From Castor canadensis (Eukaryota; Chordata; Mammalia; Rodentia; Castoridae): a stretch of 64,000 bases of DNA. The stretch is taken from the NCBI RefSeq assembly GCF_047511655.1, contig NC_133390.1, positions 90,093,583-90,157,582 on the forward strand, written 5' to 3'. The notes beneath the pieces were generated by a model. That model did no database searches. It was not told where the DNA came from and saw nothing but the letters and a program-made list of their open reading frames with translations. The translations under genes were made by a program, and so were the position numbers. Positions 23,593-35,709 of the stretch are shown here, piece after piece (positions within the stretch are counted from its first letter, which is position 1; each line of letters starts with the position of its first letter).

Positions 23593-25559
23593 TTGCAGTC
23601 TCATATGCTTTTCTTATTATCAAAGTGACTTTCTCATTTTTAGTGGTAAAGAACTTGGGATGCACATATTATTTTTGTTGTGTTACTAAGTTCTGGGTCT
23701 ATCAGCATTGTATGTGATGTGACTATACAGTAGTAAAATAGTGCCTTTTCATTTATTAAACATCTTCCTAGAATATTATTTCACCTTCACAAACAATCCT
23801 ATGAAGTACACACAATGGCTTACTATCAAACCCACCTCATTTTACTGATGACGAAACAGACCCAGTGAAAGTTAAGTCAACTAAGATGTAGCAGAACCAG
23901 AGATGAAAAATACTTGCCTCCTGACTCTGGGACATAGAATAGCTAATTACATGTGAGGAAATTTTTATTGCTAAGCACTGCCTACCAGCAAGTTACATCT
24001 TACTTCTAATTGTAACCCAGCCATCAAGTAGAAGGGAAAGGTAATCACCTTAAAATTCCAAAGTGACAACATGAAATTTATAGAAATGATACCTATGTGT
24101 AAAGTGCCTCACCTAACAACATAAATAACATTCTTTGAGTTACCATCCCAGTCCAGTGCATTTAAAAAAAAAAGCTGTTTTCACCTTTCTGTAATAAACT
24201 AAAACTCCAAGACTTATTCCTAAGACCTCTCTTATACTTTCCCAGAATTCATATAGCCAAAAGATTCACACTTTATGTTTTATATAACTCTAACAGAGGC
24301 TGGGCTCAAGCAAACACAAGGTACTGAATTCATAAGCCACTACTGCTGCAAGAAAAGTAAGAAAAGAGAACGAAGTATATACTCTAAGAGTAAAGATTAC
24401 AGAAAACTGTCAGCCAAACATGTTAAGGTCATTTTTCATATTTCAGAACATATTTCAAGTTGTTTAGAACCTCAATAAAAAAGAAAAAGAAACCAAGGAT
24501 GGTATTAAAATGAATGTTGCAAGCTGGCCTGGAGTTAGGACTGTTAAGTGGGATGAGTAAAGTCACTTTGAGGCAGCACAACTCCCTTGTTGTTCAGATG
24601 CCCACTGCTTCTCTTAGCAGTGTCCTAATGAATCTTTACTGAAAGAAAAAGAAAAAGAAAAAAAAAAGCCCAACTTTGATCAGGAAGGGGAAGACCCCTA
24701 TTTAGGGCTGAATAGAGCCAAAAGCTTACTCCTTTTACCTCTTTTTAGAATGGTGGAAAATGCCCACTCATAACCACAAATGAAGCAAACATCATTTAAG
24801 CAAACAACTTATTGGGCCTTTTGTGTGATAACTGCCTGAATGAAGAAATTTTGGCTTTTTACTCAGAAATGTCATATAAACATTTGTTTATTAGTTCTTC
24901 CTTACCATAGTCTGAATCCCAAGCAACTTCTCATTCTTTCCCCCATTAAACAAAACTACATACATATGTCACTGCAGGACAAATCAGGACATTAAAAAAA
25001 ATTAAATTTAATCATTTAAAATCCATTCACTTGGATAAAAACACTGCTAACATCTTGGTGTATATACATACACTTTTTTTCTATGCTAAAATAACCATGT
25101 ACACCTTCTGTTTACAAAAATATGGGATCATGCCATATGAAACATTACTCTTAAAAAAAAAGCATCGTACAAGATACATGTCAGCACCTTTGCACCTGTC
25201 ATTTTTTTCAACCAAGTAAGTCTATTTACAAAACAATGCACACAACAGGCAGCCAGCAATGAAAGAGACGAACCTTTTTAAAGGCCTTTTATGCAATGTT
25301 AAGTAGTCTTCCTTCCCAATGCGAGTAAGATACAATGAAAAGCTGTTTTCAATGAGCTTTAAAAGAGCTACACTTTTTTTTGCCCCTTCCACAAAAGCAA
25401 GTATATATTTTCCGGAGTTTAAAAGAATGGCAACAAAATGTTTCAGGAGAGTATGAACTAGAGCCCACCACACGTCCACTTTAGACTGAATAAACGGTAT
25501 TTACTGAAATACCGTTTGTGCATAGCTGTTTTTTCGGTCTATAGAGAACAGCTACGACT
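23593..25559. other. ZNF639 5' intron, nothing recognised
   Basis: Non-repetitive or old DNA between the first coding exon and the CpG island. A non-coding 5' exon could lie here, but I see no strong exon signal. Confidence 0.5.
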
Positions 25560-26060
25560 TCCTCGTGTCCCCAGGCTGCATTAAAACCACTGGGTTTTCT
25601 AAGCACCGAACCAACGGGTCGGAGCACGTAGCGCAGCCCGATGCCCGCGGGTCCAGGTCGCCGCGGGGACACCGAGGGTCGCGGTGCGGGCGGCCGGGCG
25701 GTGGGGCTGGGCGGGGGGCCAGCGTGTCCCCGCCGCAGGCCACATGCCGGTCGGAAGGCCGTCGTCGTCCCCGCCCCAGCGCCACGCACGCGCCCGCCGC
25801 CCGCTCCGCCGGAGCCCAGCGCCAGCGGCTGGAACCGAGGGGACCCCTAACCCCGATCCCAAGGGCGACACCCGGGAAACAGGCGCAGGGCCTGGCACCG
25901 ATGCGGGTGGGGAAGGGGAGTGGGCGCCATCCCGCCGTCACACCCAGGCAGCGTCTCGGCTCCAGGTAGCCGGCGGCCTGTCCTGCCCGCTCCCGTTGGA
26001 AGATGCGCGCGCGCCGGCGTCCCCTGCAGCAGCCCAGCGCCCGGGCCGCTCCTCCCTCAC

Positions 26061-26068
26061 ACTCACCT
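26061..26068 (-). other. ZNF639: Candidate splice donor of non-coding exon 1 of ZNF639
   Basis: On the minus strand the island contains 'ccggtgag|gtgagtgt', a near-ideal donor. It would end a non-coding first exon starting somewhere in 26,100-26,350 and splice to the acceptor at 21,677. This is inferred from the motif and position only. Confidence 0.4.
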
Positions 26069-26483
26069 CACCGGTTCCCCGGGCTCGGCCGGCCCAGCGT
26101 GGCACCCGGGCGGTGGCTTCAGGCTGGAGCTGGAGGCGGCCGCACGACAGCGGGCAACGCCGCGCCGGCCCCAGCGCTCCCAGGCGCAGTGCCGGGTGCG
26201 CCCCGCTCCCTCCCGCGCGCCCCACGCCTCACCCGCCAGGCCCCAGGCCCAGGCTGCGCGGCCGTATTCCCGTCCTCGGTCTGCGCCTGCGCCGCGCACC
26301 TCAGGGGCCAAGTAGGAGGGCGGGGAGGTGACGAGACGGATGGGGGTGGGGATAGGGGCGCGGAGCCTGGGAGGGACCACCGGCCTCCAGCCCCGGGGGT
26401 GACCCAGGGGCCCGCGCTCCTTTCCGGCGCGGAGACGTGCCGCCCCTCTCTCGGAGCGCAGCGGGCTTCCACACTGCAGAGCT

Positions 26484-26520
26484 GCCCCGCCGCCCCGCCG
26501 CCCCGCCGCCCCGCCGCCCG
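26484..26520. repeat. GC-rich octamer tandem repeat
   Basis: Four to five copies of an 8-base unit, 'ccgccccg', at the upstream edge of the CpG island. Confidence 0.85.
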
Positions 26521-26560
26521 GGCCTCGGTGGATGGAAGGGGCTGCAGAAGCTCTTCCCAC

Positions 26561-28245
26561 GCTGCTCCTCCCCTGGTAGGACTCAATGACCTTGCTCGGG
26601 CATTTCACCGTGAAATGTGCGGGCGACAGAAAGGACCAGGACCCCGTGAGTGTTTTATGAGGTCCGCAGCAAAGAACCACACAGGGCTGGCACACTGTCC
26701 ACTGGGCCAGAAAGCGAAACTCTTGAAGATCTTGAGTCGGCATTAGGTTTCAGCCCATGTCCTCGGCTCAAGCAATCTTGATGGAATGAACATGAGGTTT
26801 TTATAGGGGATTGGGTTTTATGATTTAAACTCCTTTTCGACCTTGAGGTTCTGTCTAGGAGCTGCTGTGGAAAGGGTTAAGTTAAATGACCACAAATAAA
26901 TTTGCGAACACGTTTTTTAAAATGATCGCTGGGGCTGGGGCTTTGCTTCCTCAGCCATTGCATATCATCATTTCTGTAAAGCATGGTCATAATATTTAAT
27001 TCTTTATTTTCTTATGTTCCTTCTTATCCCTTCCGTGGTATTGAGCATGGACTACAGGACTTGGTACATGCAAAGCACACACTGTGAGCTACACCCCAAC
27101 TCCCCAGTCTAATTTACAGATTAGAAAAGTGAGGTTGTGGGTCTGAAGACTTAGTCATTTTTGTAGACTTAAATATACGAGGTCCGAATAACTATTTAGT
27201 GCATGAATGAGGCCCACGCAGACTGTCACTTGTCCAAGGTCACTTAGAAAGTCAAGGCTGCCCTGTGTGTGCGTGTGTTCATCACATGCCAATCAACCAG
27301 TCACTGTCTTTCAGGAAATAAAGCCACATAGTATTTGAAAGACACGTTATTTGTTTGTGACACTCAGTTTCTGTGACCTCATTATTCTTATGGATGTACT
27401 CACTCCAATAGCACAGAGATATACAAGTATCTTTTAATCCTAGTATACTTAGTACCTGGCACTGAATAGGGAATTGATACATGATTGATACATGTTTGTA
27501 TAAATCCTCCTCTCCCTCTCTGGGGATTCTCTTGTTTCCGATCTAAACACAATGGAAGCCACAAGGGGGTGTCATGCGACCATTTATTTTTAGATAAGAG
27601 TTTGGCTCGCACATAGCCTCTTGTCAGTCTACATTCCAGGATGGAGTTTTATTCGAAAGTATTATGTAGTCAAGTAAACACATTTTCCCTTCCCCACTCA
27701 AGTGCATCCCTTAAAAACAACAACAAAAACCTTATCTGGTTTGCCATTTAGAAAAGCATTACAGCATTTAGATGTTATGTAACATTGTTGCAAGTCACAG
27801 GCAACTTACAAAGTTCTTTGATTGGCTGGAGTATGCTTTCCAGTTTCATTTTTAGGTCTCTCGTCCAAGGGAGGTGGCAGTGAGGGAAAACTTTGACTTC
27901 TCAAAAGAGTACTGTCTTGTTGAGTTTGTTAAATACTACTGTAACTATAAACACTATATAATACATAAACAACTATACATATAGTTATATGTAACTATAA
28001 ATGCTATAATAACTATAAATACTATAATATTTCTTAGGAATATTTGTTACTCATCCAACTTTTGCCATACTAGCAGAATAACTTAATTTTTTCCTGATTA
28101 GAAAAAGGAGAGGTGTTTATAACATAATGGAGATAACAGAAAAGTATAAAAAGTCTAAAGAGCAAAAGAAAACTTTACCATAATCCTACAACCCTGAGAT
28201 GATCAATGGTAATGTTTTGTCCTATGTCTTTTCACTTTCCATGTT
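26561..28245. other. Upstream flank of ZNF639, no gene seen
   Basis: Contains a reverse ID-like SINE at about 27,030-27,112 ('tggtacatgcaaagcacaca') and a TA-rich stretch near 27,940-28,030 with repeated 'ctataa' strings. No coding signal. Confidence 0.5.
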
Positions 28246-28468
28246 TTATTTCTTTTGGCAGTATTGGGATTTGAATTTAGGGCCTCATACTTGCTAGGCA
28301 GTAGCTCTACCACTTGAGCCAGTCCACCAACCTTTTTTTGGTTGGGTAGTTTTCGAGATAGGGTCTCATGAACTATTTGCCCAAGCTGGCTTCGAACCAT
28401 GATCCTTCTAATCTTTGCCTCCTTAGTAGTTAGGATTACTGGTATGAGCCACAAGTGCCCAGTGTCCA
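28246..28468 (-). repeat. Composite SINE, reverse
   Basis: 'ttgctaggcagtagctctac' (reverse ID-like), a 'gagatagggtctcatgaact' junction, then 'tgcctccttagtagttagga' (reverse B1-like). Confidence 0.85.
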
Positions 28469-28807
28469 TTATTTTTATACCTATGTACATACACATTTTT
28501 CTCAAAATTAGAATATTATTGTTTATAGTGTTTATATTATTTTTAGTTAATATAGCGTGAACATTCCTTATGCCATTAAAATGTTAATGGTACCATGAAA
28601 CAAATAGTGGATATTTAAGTTGTTTCCATCCTTCAAAATGCTTTGCCAATTTGGTAAGTAAAATGTAGTCTTCCGTTTTAATATGTGTTTTTGAGTGAAA
28701 TTGAGTACTATGTGTTTTATTGGCTATTTATATTTCTTTCATGAATTTTCAGTCTATGTCTCTTGCCTATTTTTATAGGCTGTTTGTCTTTTTTAAAATT
28801 AAAATTT

Positions 28808-28920
28808 TAAGGCCAGACATGATATCACATGTCTGTAATTCCAGCTACTTGGGAGGTGGAGGCAGAAGGATCATGAGTTCCAGGCCAGATAAGGAGACCC
28901 TGTCTCAAAAACAATAAAAA
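28808..28920 (+). repeat. B1-like SINE
   Basis: 'gtctgtaattccagctactt' and 'aaggagaccctgtctcaaaa'. Confidence 0.8.
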
Positions 28921-29420
28921 AGAAAGAAGTTTGGGGTGTAGCTCTGTGGGGGATAACCTGTCTTTTCCTTCAAAGAAATAGCAACCCAGGTAAATCCATT
29001 TAAAAGCAGCAGCCCTTTACACTTGTTTAACTTGTGGCTTCCTGGAATGTTAAATGTTAACCTTGCCCTTTACCTCATCTAGAGTTAATCAAGAAAGACT
29101 GTGAACCCTGACTCCTACCAATAGGAGAAGGGGGCAGTGTTGTGTCAGGGATTAAAAAGCCCAGCAGACTCCCCAGACCTTGCTTACCAGACCTTTTCGG
29201 TTGCACACTCTTCTGCAGAAATAAAAGCTGTTTGTCTTGCTGACTGACTCCTGAGTCTTACTCATTAATCCAGAGATTTTTTCCAACAGCTCAACTAATG
29301 GGGTATTTGCCCAGCATTGCAGGTGGCTGTGGTTCTATTGTGAGTAGTGCCAAAAGCAATTTTTTTTTGAAAATTAGTGTGAGGCCTTGAGTTCAAATGT
29401 CAGCACCACAAAAACAAAAC
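28921..29420 (+). repeat. ID-like SINE split by a solo LTR
   Basis: The left piece ends 'ttggggtgtagctc' at 28,944. The right piece starts 'gctcaactaatggggtattt' at 29,289 and runs to 'gagttcaaatgtcagcacca' near 29,407. Between them lies the LTR at 28,945-29,288. The repeated 'gctc' is the target duplication. The right piece also looks internally rearranged near 29,340-29,380. Confidence 0.7.
28945..29288 (+). mobile_element. Solo LTR (class I ERV-like)
   Basis: Starts TG ('tgtgggggataacctg') and ends CA ('ttttttccaaca'). A TATA-like 'attaaaaagcccagc' sits at about 29,151, and a polyadenylation signal in 'gcagaaataaaagctgtttg' at about 29,216-29,234. It is flanked by an exact 4-base duplication, gctc (28,941-28,944 and 29,289-29,292). 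No internal retroviral DNA is present, so it is the product of LTR-LTR recombination. The family is not assigned. Confidence 0.8.
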
Positions 29421-29644
29421 AACTCCCCCCCCCCGAAAAATAGCCTTTTATCTGTGATAGCTGTTGCATATATTTCTCTTTAGTTTGTTATTTGCTTTTA
29501 CATGTTGTTAGTGGTACAAATTGTTGTGAAATCAAGTCTATTAATCTTTTATTGGTTCTGTTATTGACTTTATGCTAAGATAATCTTTTCTTCTATGCAA
29601 TATCTGGTTGGAATTTACTTGGGGGATTGAAATAAACACACACA

Positions 29645-29662
29645 TACTCTCTCTCTCTCTCT
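29645..29662. repeat. (CT)n microsatellite
   Basis: Short run of alternating C and T, preceded by a few CA units. Confidence 0.85.
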
Positions 29663-29813
29663 GTGGCTTCTTTTACTTGTTTCTTTCTGCCTTGTGTAAT
29701 AGCCTGAAATTAAATTTGTAAGAAATAAAATAGTTTCATCTGATGCTTAAGTATATTTGGTTTTCGAATTTCCATGTATCAAATCATGGGGAGATCTTGC
29801 TAAAATACACATT

Positions 29814-29892
29814 TCTGGGGCTGGAGGTGTAGCGGTAGAGCTTTTGCCTGTCATGCCCAAGACCCCAGATTGGATTCTCAGCACTGCAAAAA
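29814..29892 (+). repeat. ID-like SINE
   Basis: 'ggggctggaggtgtagcggt' and 'gattggattctcagcactgc'. Confidence 0.75.
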
Positions 29893-31383
29893 TATATGTA
29901 CATTAGATTAGATTTCTGGGTTTTATCGCCAGAGTTTCTCATTGGGTAAGTCAGAACTAGATCCTGAACATCTACATTTCTAGCAAGTTCCTGATCCTGC
30001 TGGCCAGATATCACTCTCTGAAGAATCACTATCCTAAACTTTCCTTACCCAACCCTATGCTAGCCAAATAGTATTTCTCATTATTGTAGACAAGCTCTAC
30101 CTTTCTCACCTGTGTGCTTTATCACATGTTTGGTCCCTCTGTGATCCCTTTCCTTTGTTTCTGTCTGTAGGATCAAGCTCATAATTTATTCCTTCTATGA
30201 AATCTTGGATTTTCCCTTGCAGAGATCTCTTATTTGTGTTCAAAGAATCTATAGTAATTGGTACATTAATTCACTTACCACTAAAGATGCATTTACTATA
30301 AAGTAATGAAATCTAAGCTTTCAAGTCCCCAAATTACATGAACCTCTTCTAAGACAAAGTGCTTAATTTTGTGTTTATAGTGTTATACCCTTTTCTTAAA
30401 TGGATTTTTCCAGTTTGCATAAGCTTTTGTCTTCACAAAATTTGGCTCCACCCCAGTTCCTATAGTCTTTTCACAGACTATGAGTTCTAGTTTTATCTTC
30501 CAGTTAGCTCCATCTCCTTGCTTAGCACAGTGTCTTGCTTACAGTCTCATTATTTTTTTCATAGAATATTCATCAAATATTTACTTTGTGACCAGTACTG
30601 TACTAGATACAGAGAATGCAGTGTGAGCAAGATAAAAATGTTCCCTGTCCTATTGGCCCTTATAGCTGAGTAAAAAGATAGGCAATTAAAAAAACCCCAC
30701 TGGAATATAATGAGTAAGCTGATATAGGACAAATACTGTCATGTGTTATGGAAGCACATGAGAGGCTCAGCTTCATCTAAGGAGTATTGCAACATATAAA
30801 GAGTCTAGTTATTCAACTTGTTGAATGAATTAGTAAACTTGGTCATGGTCACCGAGTCCACTGCAGTATTGTGAACTTCACTGGGCAATCAATATACTCT
30901 ACTCATGTGCCATCATCCCAGCTCATAAATCTTGCATAGACACCTAGACTCCATAATTCCATGTCACCTACACAGCAGAGGTGTTCTAGGCAGTGCAGTG
31001 CTTGCAAAGCCAGCAAAGCCCAGATCTGGCCAGCCAATTTACCCACTCAAGACAATTTGCTTTCTGAAGTGGGACAGAGACAGTCTCCTAGGTATAAAAG
31101 GCCTACCTCATTTCTCCTTTCTTGAATCTCATCACTGAGAGCTACCTAAGTTTCTCTTCTGGACCAGAGTCTCTGCCTGGCTGCAAAACCTTTTTATAAT
31201 TTTCACTCTTGTCTCTAGGTTTTCTTTAGCAGAATGAATGGCTGAATAAGTGAGTGAATAAAATCTGACAAGTCTTCCTTATTAGATTTTTACAGTGTTT
31301 CGTGACACTTTTCATTTTCTAGAACATATTGTATTTATAATACCAGGAAATGAAGGTCAAATATTGCATCCATCCATTTGAGA
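29893..31383. other. Intergenic, nothing recognised
   Basis: No coding signal, RNA gene or clear young repeat. Confidence 0.55.
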
Positions 31384-31478
31384 TTTTTTTTTGCGGGGGA
31401 GGTACTGGGGTTTGAACTCAGGGCCTCACGCTTGCTAGGCAGGTGCCCTACCACTTGAGCCACTCCACCAGCCCCATT
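31384..31478 (-). repeat. ID-like SINE, reverse
   Basis: 'tttgaactcagggcctcacg' and 'ttgctaggcaggtgccctac', close to the consensus of this family. Confidence 0.9.
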
Positions 31479-32639
31479 TGAGAGATTTGAACTCAGACAC
31501 ACATATCTGCAAAGATCCGAAGGCAATAAAAGGAAGCCTGTATTAATAGATAGTGAGAAAGAAGCATTTCTTCCATAAACAGATATATTTGTTATCCCCA
31601 GGAAGAAAACTCATTGTTTAGATTCTAGTAGGCATTACCACTGTTCAACAATATAGGAGGTTGTTACATCGCCTGTCATGCCTGAAGTTAAGCTTTCCCA
31701 TATGACTTACTTTAGCCATGTAAATGTCAGTAGAAGAGTTATATGTCACTTCTAGACAGAGCCATTTCATTTCCAGTGCTCAATTCTCCAGCTCTCTCTT
31801 CCTGTGAATGGAGTCATTCAAACCTGTAGCAGAGACTGCACAAACAAGAAATGTTGCTCAGCTTTTGGGGTTGTTTATTATTGCACAATCACTAGCCTAT
31901 CCTGACAGTTCAAGAACTAAATTTATACATTGCTTCTGCCAGAGTCTGAGACTAAACAATAGGATCTGTATTCCATTAATATGCTTTTGGATTTCACTTG
32001 GATCCATTTATTTAGCATTTATTAAAGTCTAATATTTTCAAGATAACTGTGGTGGCCACTGTAGAAGGGGTGATACAAAAATATCTCTTTAGTTACTTTT
32101 ATGGCACTTTTAAGGTCACATGAAAAATCTTTGCAGTTCTCTTAGAATGGAATTGTCTTGGAGTTTGTTGCATTTCTGTGGTCTTAACACCAGGTGATGC
32201 CGCACACTAAATGGTAACCATGGGAGTTGCTTTAGCTGATCAGGAATTTCCAGACAGTTTACCTACTTCAAACTTGGACTAGCCCAAACTAAGCAGCATT
32301 GCTTTCCTAAGCAGCATTCCTGTCGCTGCCAACAGGATTAAAAAATCCCACAAGTGCATAGTTGTTGTGCAATGATTGCTAATCACAATATAAAGCAACT
32401 TCCTTGTGGGGTGGGGTGGGACACCAGGGTGTCTTTCCCGGTAGATTGTGTGTTCTTTGGAGGTAGGAAATGAGTCAGCTTTGTTTACTTCGAATCAAAG
32501 TCTCACTCAATGCTGATGTAGAGTAATCATCTAATAAATATGTAAATCCTTAGCACAGTGTAAATATCATACAATATTTAGTTCATTCCCTGTATTTGAA
32601 GTATGCTTAATAACAAAATAGTGCCCAATAGTGCTTGAA
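31479..32639. other. Intergenic, nothing firmly recognised
   Basis: A moderately GC-balanced stretch near 32,090-32,520 could be an old DNA transposon or LTR, but I cannot place it. Confidence 0.45.
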
Positions 32640-32705
32640 CTCCACAGTGAGTTCAAGACCAATCCAGACTACACAGTGAGACACTGTCTCAAAACAAATA
32701 AAAAA
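32640..32705 (+). repeat. B1-like SINE, 3' half only
   Basis: 'acacagtgagacactgtctc' and an A-rich tail. The head is missing. Confidence 0.65.
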
Positions 32706-32767
32706 CTGAGTTTTGGTACATTCAAAGGGTAATTTTTTTTACCATAATCTCACTAAATGAATTTTTA

Positions 32768-32945
32768 TTTCTTTTTCTTTCCTCTCCCTCTCTCCCTCCC
32801 TCCCTCCCTTCCTCCTTCCCTTTCTCTTTCTCCCTCTCTCTCTCCTTTGTTCCTTCCTTTTTCCTTTTTCTTCATTTCTTCCTTTCTTTCCTTCTTTCCT
32901 TTCCTCCCTCCCTCCCTCGCTCCTTTCCTTCCTTCCTTTCTTTTT
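32768..32945. repeat. Polypyrimidine tract (CTTT/CCCT-rich)
   Basis: Almost 180 bases of C and T only, apart from a handful of interruptions, next to a reverse B1-like SINE. Such homopyrimidine tracts can form triplex DNA. The long Lys/Arg/Glu-rich minus-strand ORF across it is an artefact. Confidence 0.9.
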
Positions 32946-33052
32946 GAAGCAGGATCTTGCTATATAGCCTGGGCTGGCCTTAAACTTGCTATCCTCCTGC
33001 TTTTGCTTACCTAGTTCCAGAAATATAGCTGTGCACCACCATGCTGGCAAGT
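32943..33052 (-). repeat. B1-like SINE, reverse
   Basis: 'aagcaggatcttgctatata' and 'gctgtgcaccaccatgctgg'. Confidence 0.75.
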
Positions 33053-34467
33053 TTTCCATTTTTAGTCTATATACGTTTGGGGTATCTTTATGGCTTTTAT
33101 AAACCCTTCTAAACACGAGAATAGAGAGAATAACCAATGAATCCTTCTATTCTCATTATCCAGTTCTCCATAATTATCAGTATTTGCTACATTTCACTTG
33201 GTTTGTTTCTTTGTTTAATTCTTCCCTTTTTCCTCCCTCCCTCCTTATTTTTCTTTCCCTTCCCACTCTTTTTTCAATCATTTAAAAACCATCTTCTGTC
33301 ATTTTTCTCATACATGCTTCTCTATATTACCTGGCATTTTCTTACAATGAACACAATGTCATTTTCATACCTACCAAACCTAAAAAGCTATTAAGTCTAT
33401 ATGTCAAACCTAGTTGTCATGTCTCTTTAGTCTCATTTATGCTCAAGAAACCCTTTCCACTTTTTTCATGCCATTGATTTGTGGAAGATGAATTTATATT
33501 TTAACTTTCAAATATTTTAAATTTTGTTATAAGCAGAACTCCAAAGATTTGCACCATTTTAAGAATCTTGTGTCTCTGAGTCTTTCCTTGCCAGTTTTCA
33601 ACACATACACAAAGCTTCAAAACAGAATAAATTGCCTTACGGGGGGAAGGTAGAAAGATCTCTTTTTATGATTTTATTTGATTCCATAATTATAAGCACA
33701 TTTTCTAAAGAGAAACAAAACATTATTGACTACAGCAAAGGTAATTCAAGCACATCTCCCTCGCTTATAACTATTAATACTTCTTGCTTCTTTGCTTAAT
33801 TTCTTACCTCGTAAGGAGCTGTGAAAATTAAAGGGAAAACCACAGTCAAGAGTTCTCTGTCCAGTTTACTTCTCACTTTCCTTACAAACTAAATTGATTT
33901 GGTTAAGGGCTGAAAAGTGTCCAGCTTAAAAATTATGTTTTCCAGGATAGACACAGGTCTGGCTAATAAGATGTAGGCAGAGGTAGTTGTGAGGGAGATA
34001 TTAAAAAAATGTTAAAAATGTAGACAGTTCATAGAAAAAGAGAAATGACCCTTAAACATATTTTTAATGATCAAGTTAATTAAAACAATTTAAATACAAA
34101 CTAAAACTACCCTCAACTATCATTTCTAATTGTGAGATTGACATTAATCCAAAAATTTGATCATCTCTTTTGGAGAGATTACAAAGAAATAGACAATTGA
34201 TGAATGCAAAGTGATACAACATCAGTGGAAGAGTTGAACAATACCAGTAAAATTATAGATAAATTTATTATTTGATAAATTCTGCTTCTAAAAATTTTAT
34301 CCTTAAAACTCATCAACACAAATAAAATCATATGTCCAAAGTATGTTTGAATTACATGTGTGTATATTCTGAAACAAAATTATAATATTACCTAATATGC
34401 TAATATTATCTAATATGCTCATAATGTGAAGACAAAATACTTAAGGTAATTGTAGTTTTTAAAATAG
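33053..34467. other. Intergenic, nothing recognised
   Basis: AT-rich, with no ORF of interest and no clear repeat by eye. Confidence 0.5.
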
Positions 34468-34560
34468 AGAGGGTGGGCTAAGGATGTGAGTCAGTGGTGG
34501 AACACATGCATTCATGAGGCACTGGGTACAATCCTAACTCCAAAAAAAAAAAAAAAAAAG
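34468..34560 (+). repeat. ID-like SINE with poly-A tail
   Basis: 'aaggatgtgagtcagtggtg' then a diverged body and an 18-base A-tail (34,542-34,559). Confidence 0.7.
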
Positions 34561-34614
34561 GGAGGGGTTTAAGGGACCTACATAGAATCAGTTTCTATAT
34601 TTCACTCAAAAAGG

Positions 34615-34730
34615 TAAAATGTTGGGCAGGGCAGGGAGAGGGATGGGGGCGGGGGGTAGGGGGGAAGAAATGGCCCAAACAATGTATACACATATGAATA
34701 AATGAGAAAAAAAATAAAAAGGAAAAAGGT
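34615..34730 (+). repeat. L1 3'UTR end
   Basis: A G-rich tract ('gatgggggcggggggtaggg') followed by 'tgtatacacatatgaataaa' and an A-rich tail, the usual end of the L1s in this genome. Confidence 0.6.
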
Positions 34731-34859
34731 AAAATGTTACACTAATAAGCTATGGTAAATTGCATATTTATTGTAATACCTGGGGCTAACATTAAAAATA
34801 ATGCAAAGTAATATACTATTTTAAAAACCCTATAAATTAAAATAGGATCCTAAAATGGT

Positions 34860-35110
34860 CCAAGTAACTTTCAGGAAGATGAGACAAAACCAGAAGAAAC
34901 AGAACAAATTTTAAAATGGCAGACTTAAACTGTAACATCTCAATAATTTCTTTCAATATGAATGCTATGAATATATACCATTAACAGAGAGAAATTGGCA
35001 GAGTGGATTTAAAAATAACGGATCCACCCAATAATGTTCTGTGTGAAGAAACTCACTGAAATCCAATGACATAGATAGGCTGAAAATAAGAAAAAATTTA
35101 AATAAGGGTT
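34860..35110 (+). repeat. Old L1 ORF2 fragment
   Basis: 'ggcagagtggatttaaaaat' and 'gaagaaactcactgaaatcc' resemble the endonuclease part of L1 ORF2. Confidence 0.6.
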
Positions 35111-35395
35111 ACTTATTTGATTTTTTTGTAAGCTTTTGCTAAGATTATTTACGGTGAACAGCAGTTCTTACCGAGCTTCTTATGCAGTGAAAATTCAATA
35201 TTATTATCTTTTGTCAAAGCCCCTGATCCAATTAAAAAATAAACTATTTTAGAATAGCTACAGATTCGCAGAAATCTGAGGATAGTAAAGAGACTTCTAA
35301 TATACTCCTCTCCCAGTTTCACTAATTATTGACGTCTTACATTATTACCATGGTATCTTAGTTTTACTGATGCAGCAATAATGATGCTTTATTTA

Positions 35396-35592
35396 TTTAT
35401 TTTTGTGGTACTAGGACTTGAACTCAGGGCCTACACCTTGAGCCACTCCACCAGTCCTTTTTTGTGAAGGGTTTTTTTGAGATAAGATCTCTTCAACCAT
35501 TTGCCCGGGCTAGATGTGAACTTCGATCCTCCTGATCTCTGCCTCCTGAGTAGCTAGGATTACAGGCGTAAGCCACCAGTGCCTGGCTATGA
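35396..35592 (-). repeat. Composite SINE, reverse
   Basis: 'actaggacttgaactcaggg', a linker 'tttgtgaagggtttttttga', then 'ctgcctcctgagtagctagg'. A short reverse B1-like piece follows at about 35,652-35,705. Confidence 0.85.
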
Positions 35593-35709
35593 TGCATTAT
35601 TATTAACTAAAAAACTATTTACAAATCTATGAATGTAGGCATTTTTTTATACAGGGTCTTGCTATGTAGCCCACAATAGCCTTGACTGCACCATCTTCCT
35701 ACAGCTGCA

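Larger units (their letters stand above)
25560..26560. promoter_or_regulatory. ZNF639: CpG island, probable ZNF639 promoter
   Basis: About 1 kb of very GC-rich DNA with dense CpG and many GC-box-like 'ggggcgg' or 'ccgccc' strings, in an otherwise AT-rich region. It lies 4 kb upstream of the first coding exon of minus-strand ZNF639 and is the only such island in the window, so it most likely drives that gene. Long ORFs on both strands here (for example 26,063-26,743) come from low stop-codon density in GC-rich DNA and show no protein family. No second gene is evident on the plus side, though a divergent non-coding transcript is possible. Confidence 0.75.

Noticed and set aside
25684-26746. Long overlapping ORFs on both strands of the CpG island (up to 247 codons)
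   Set aside because: GC-rich DNA has few stop codons. The products are low-complexity Ala, Pro, Arg and Gly, with no domain and no matching splice pattern.
32739-33137. 132-codon ORF rich in Arg, Lys, Glu and Gly
   Set aside because: It is the reverse translation of a polypyrimidine tract plus a SINE.
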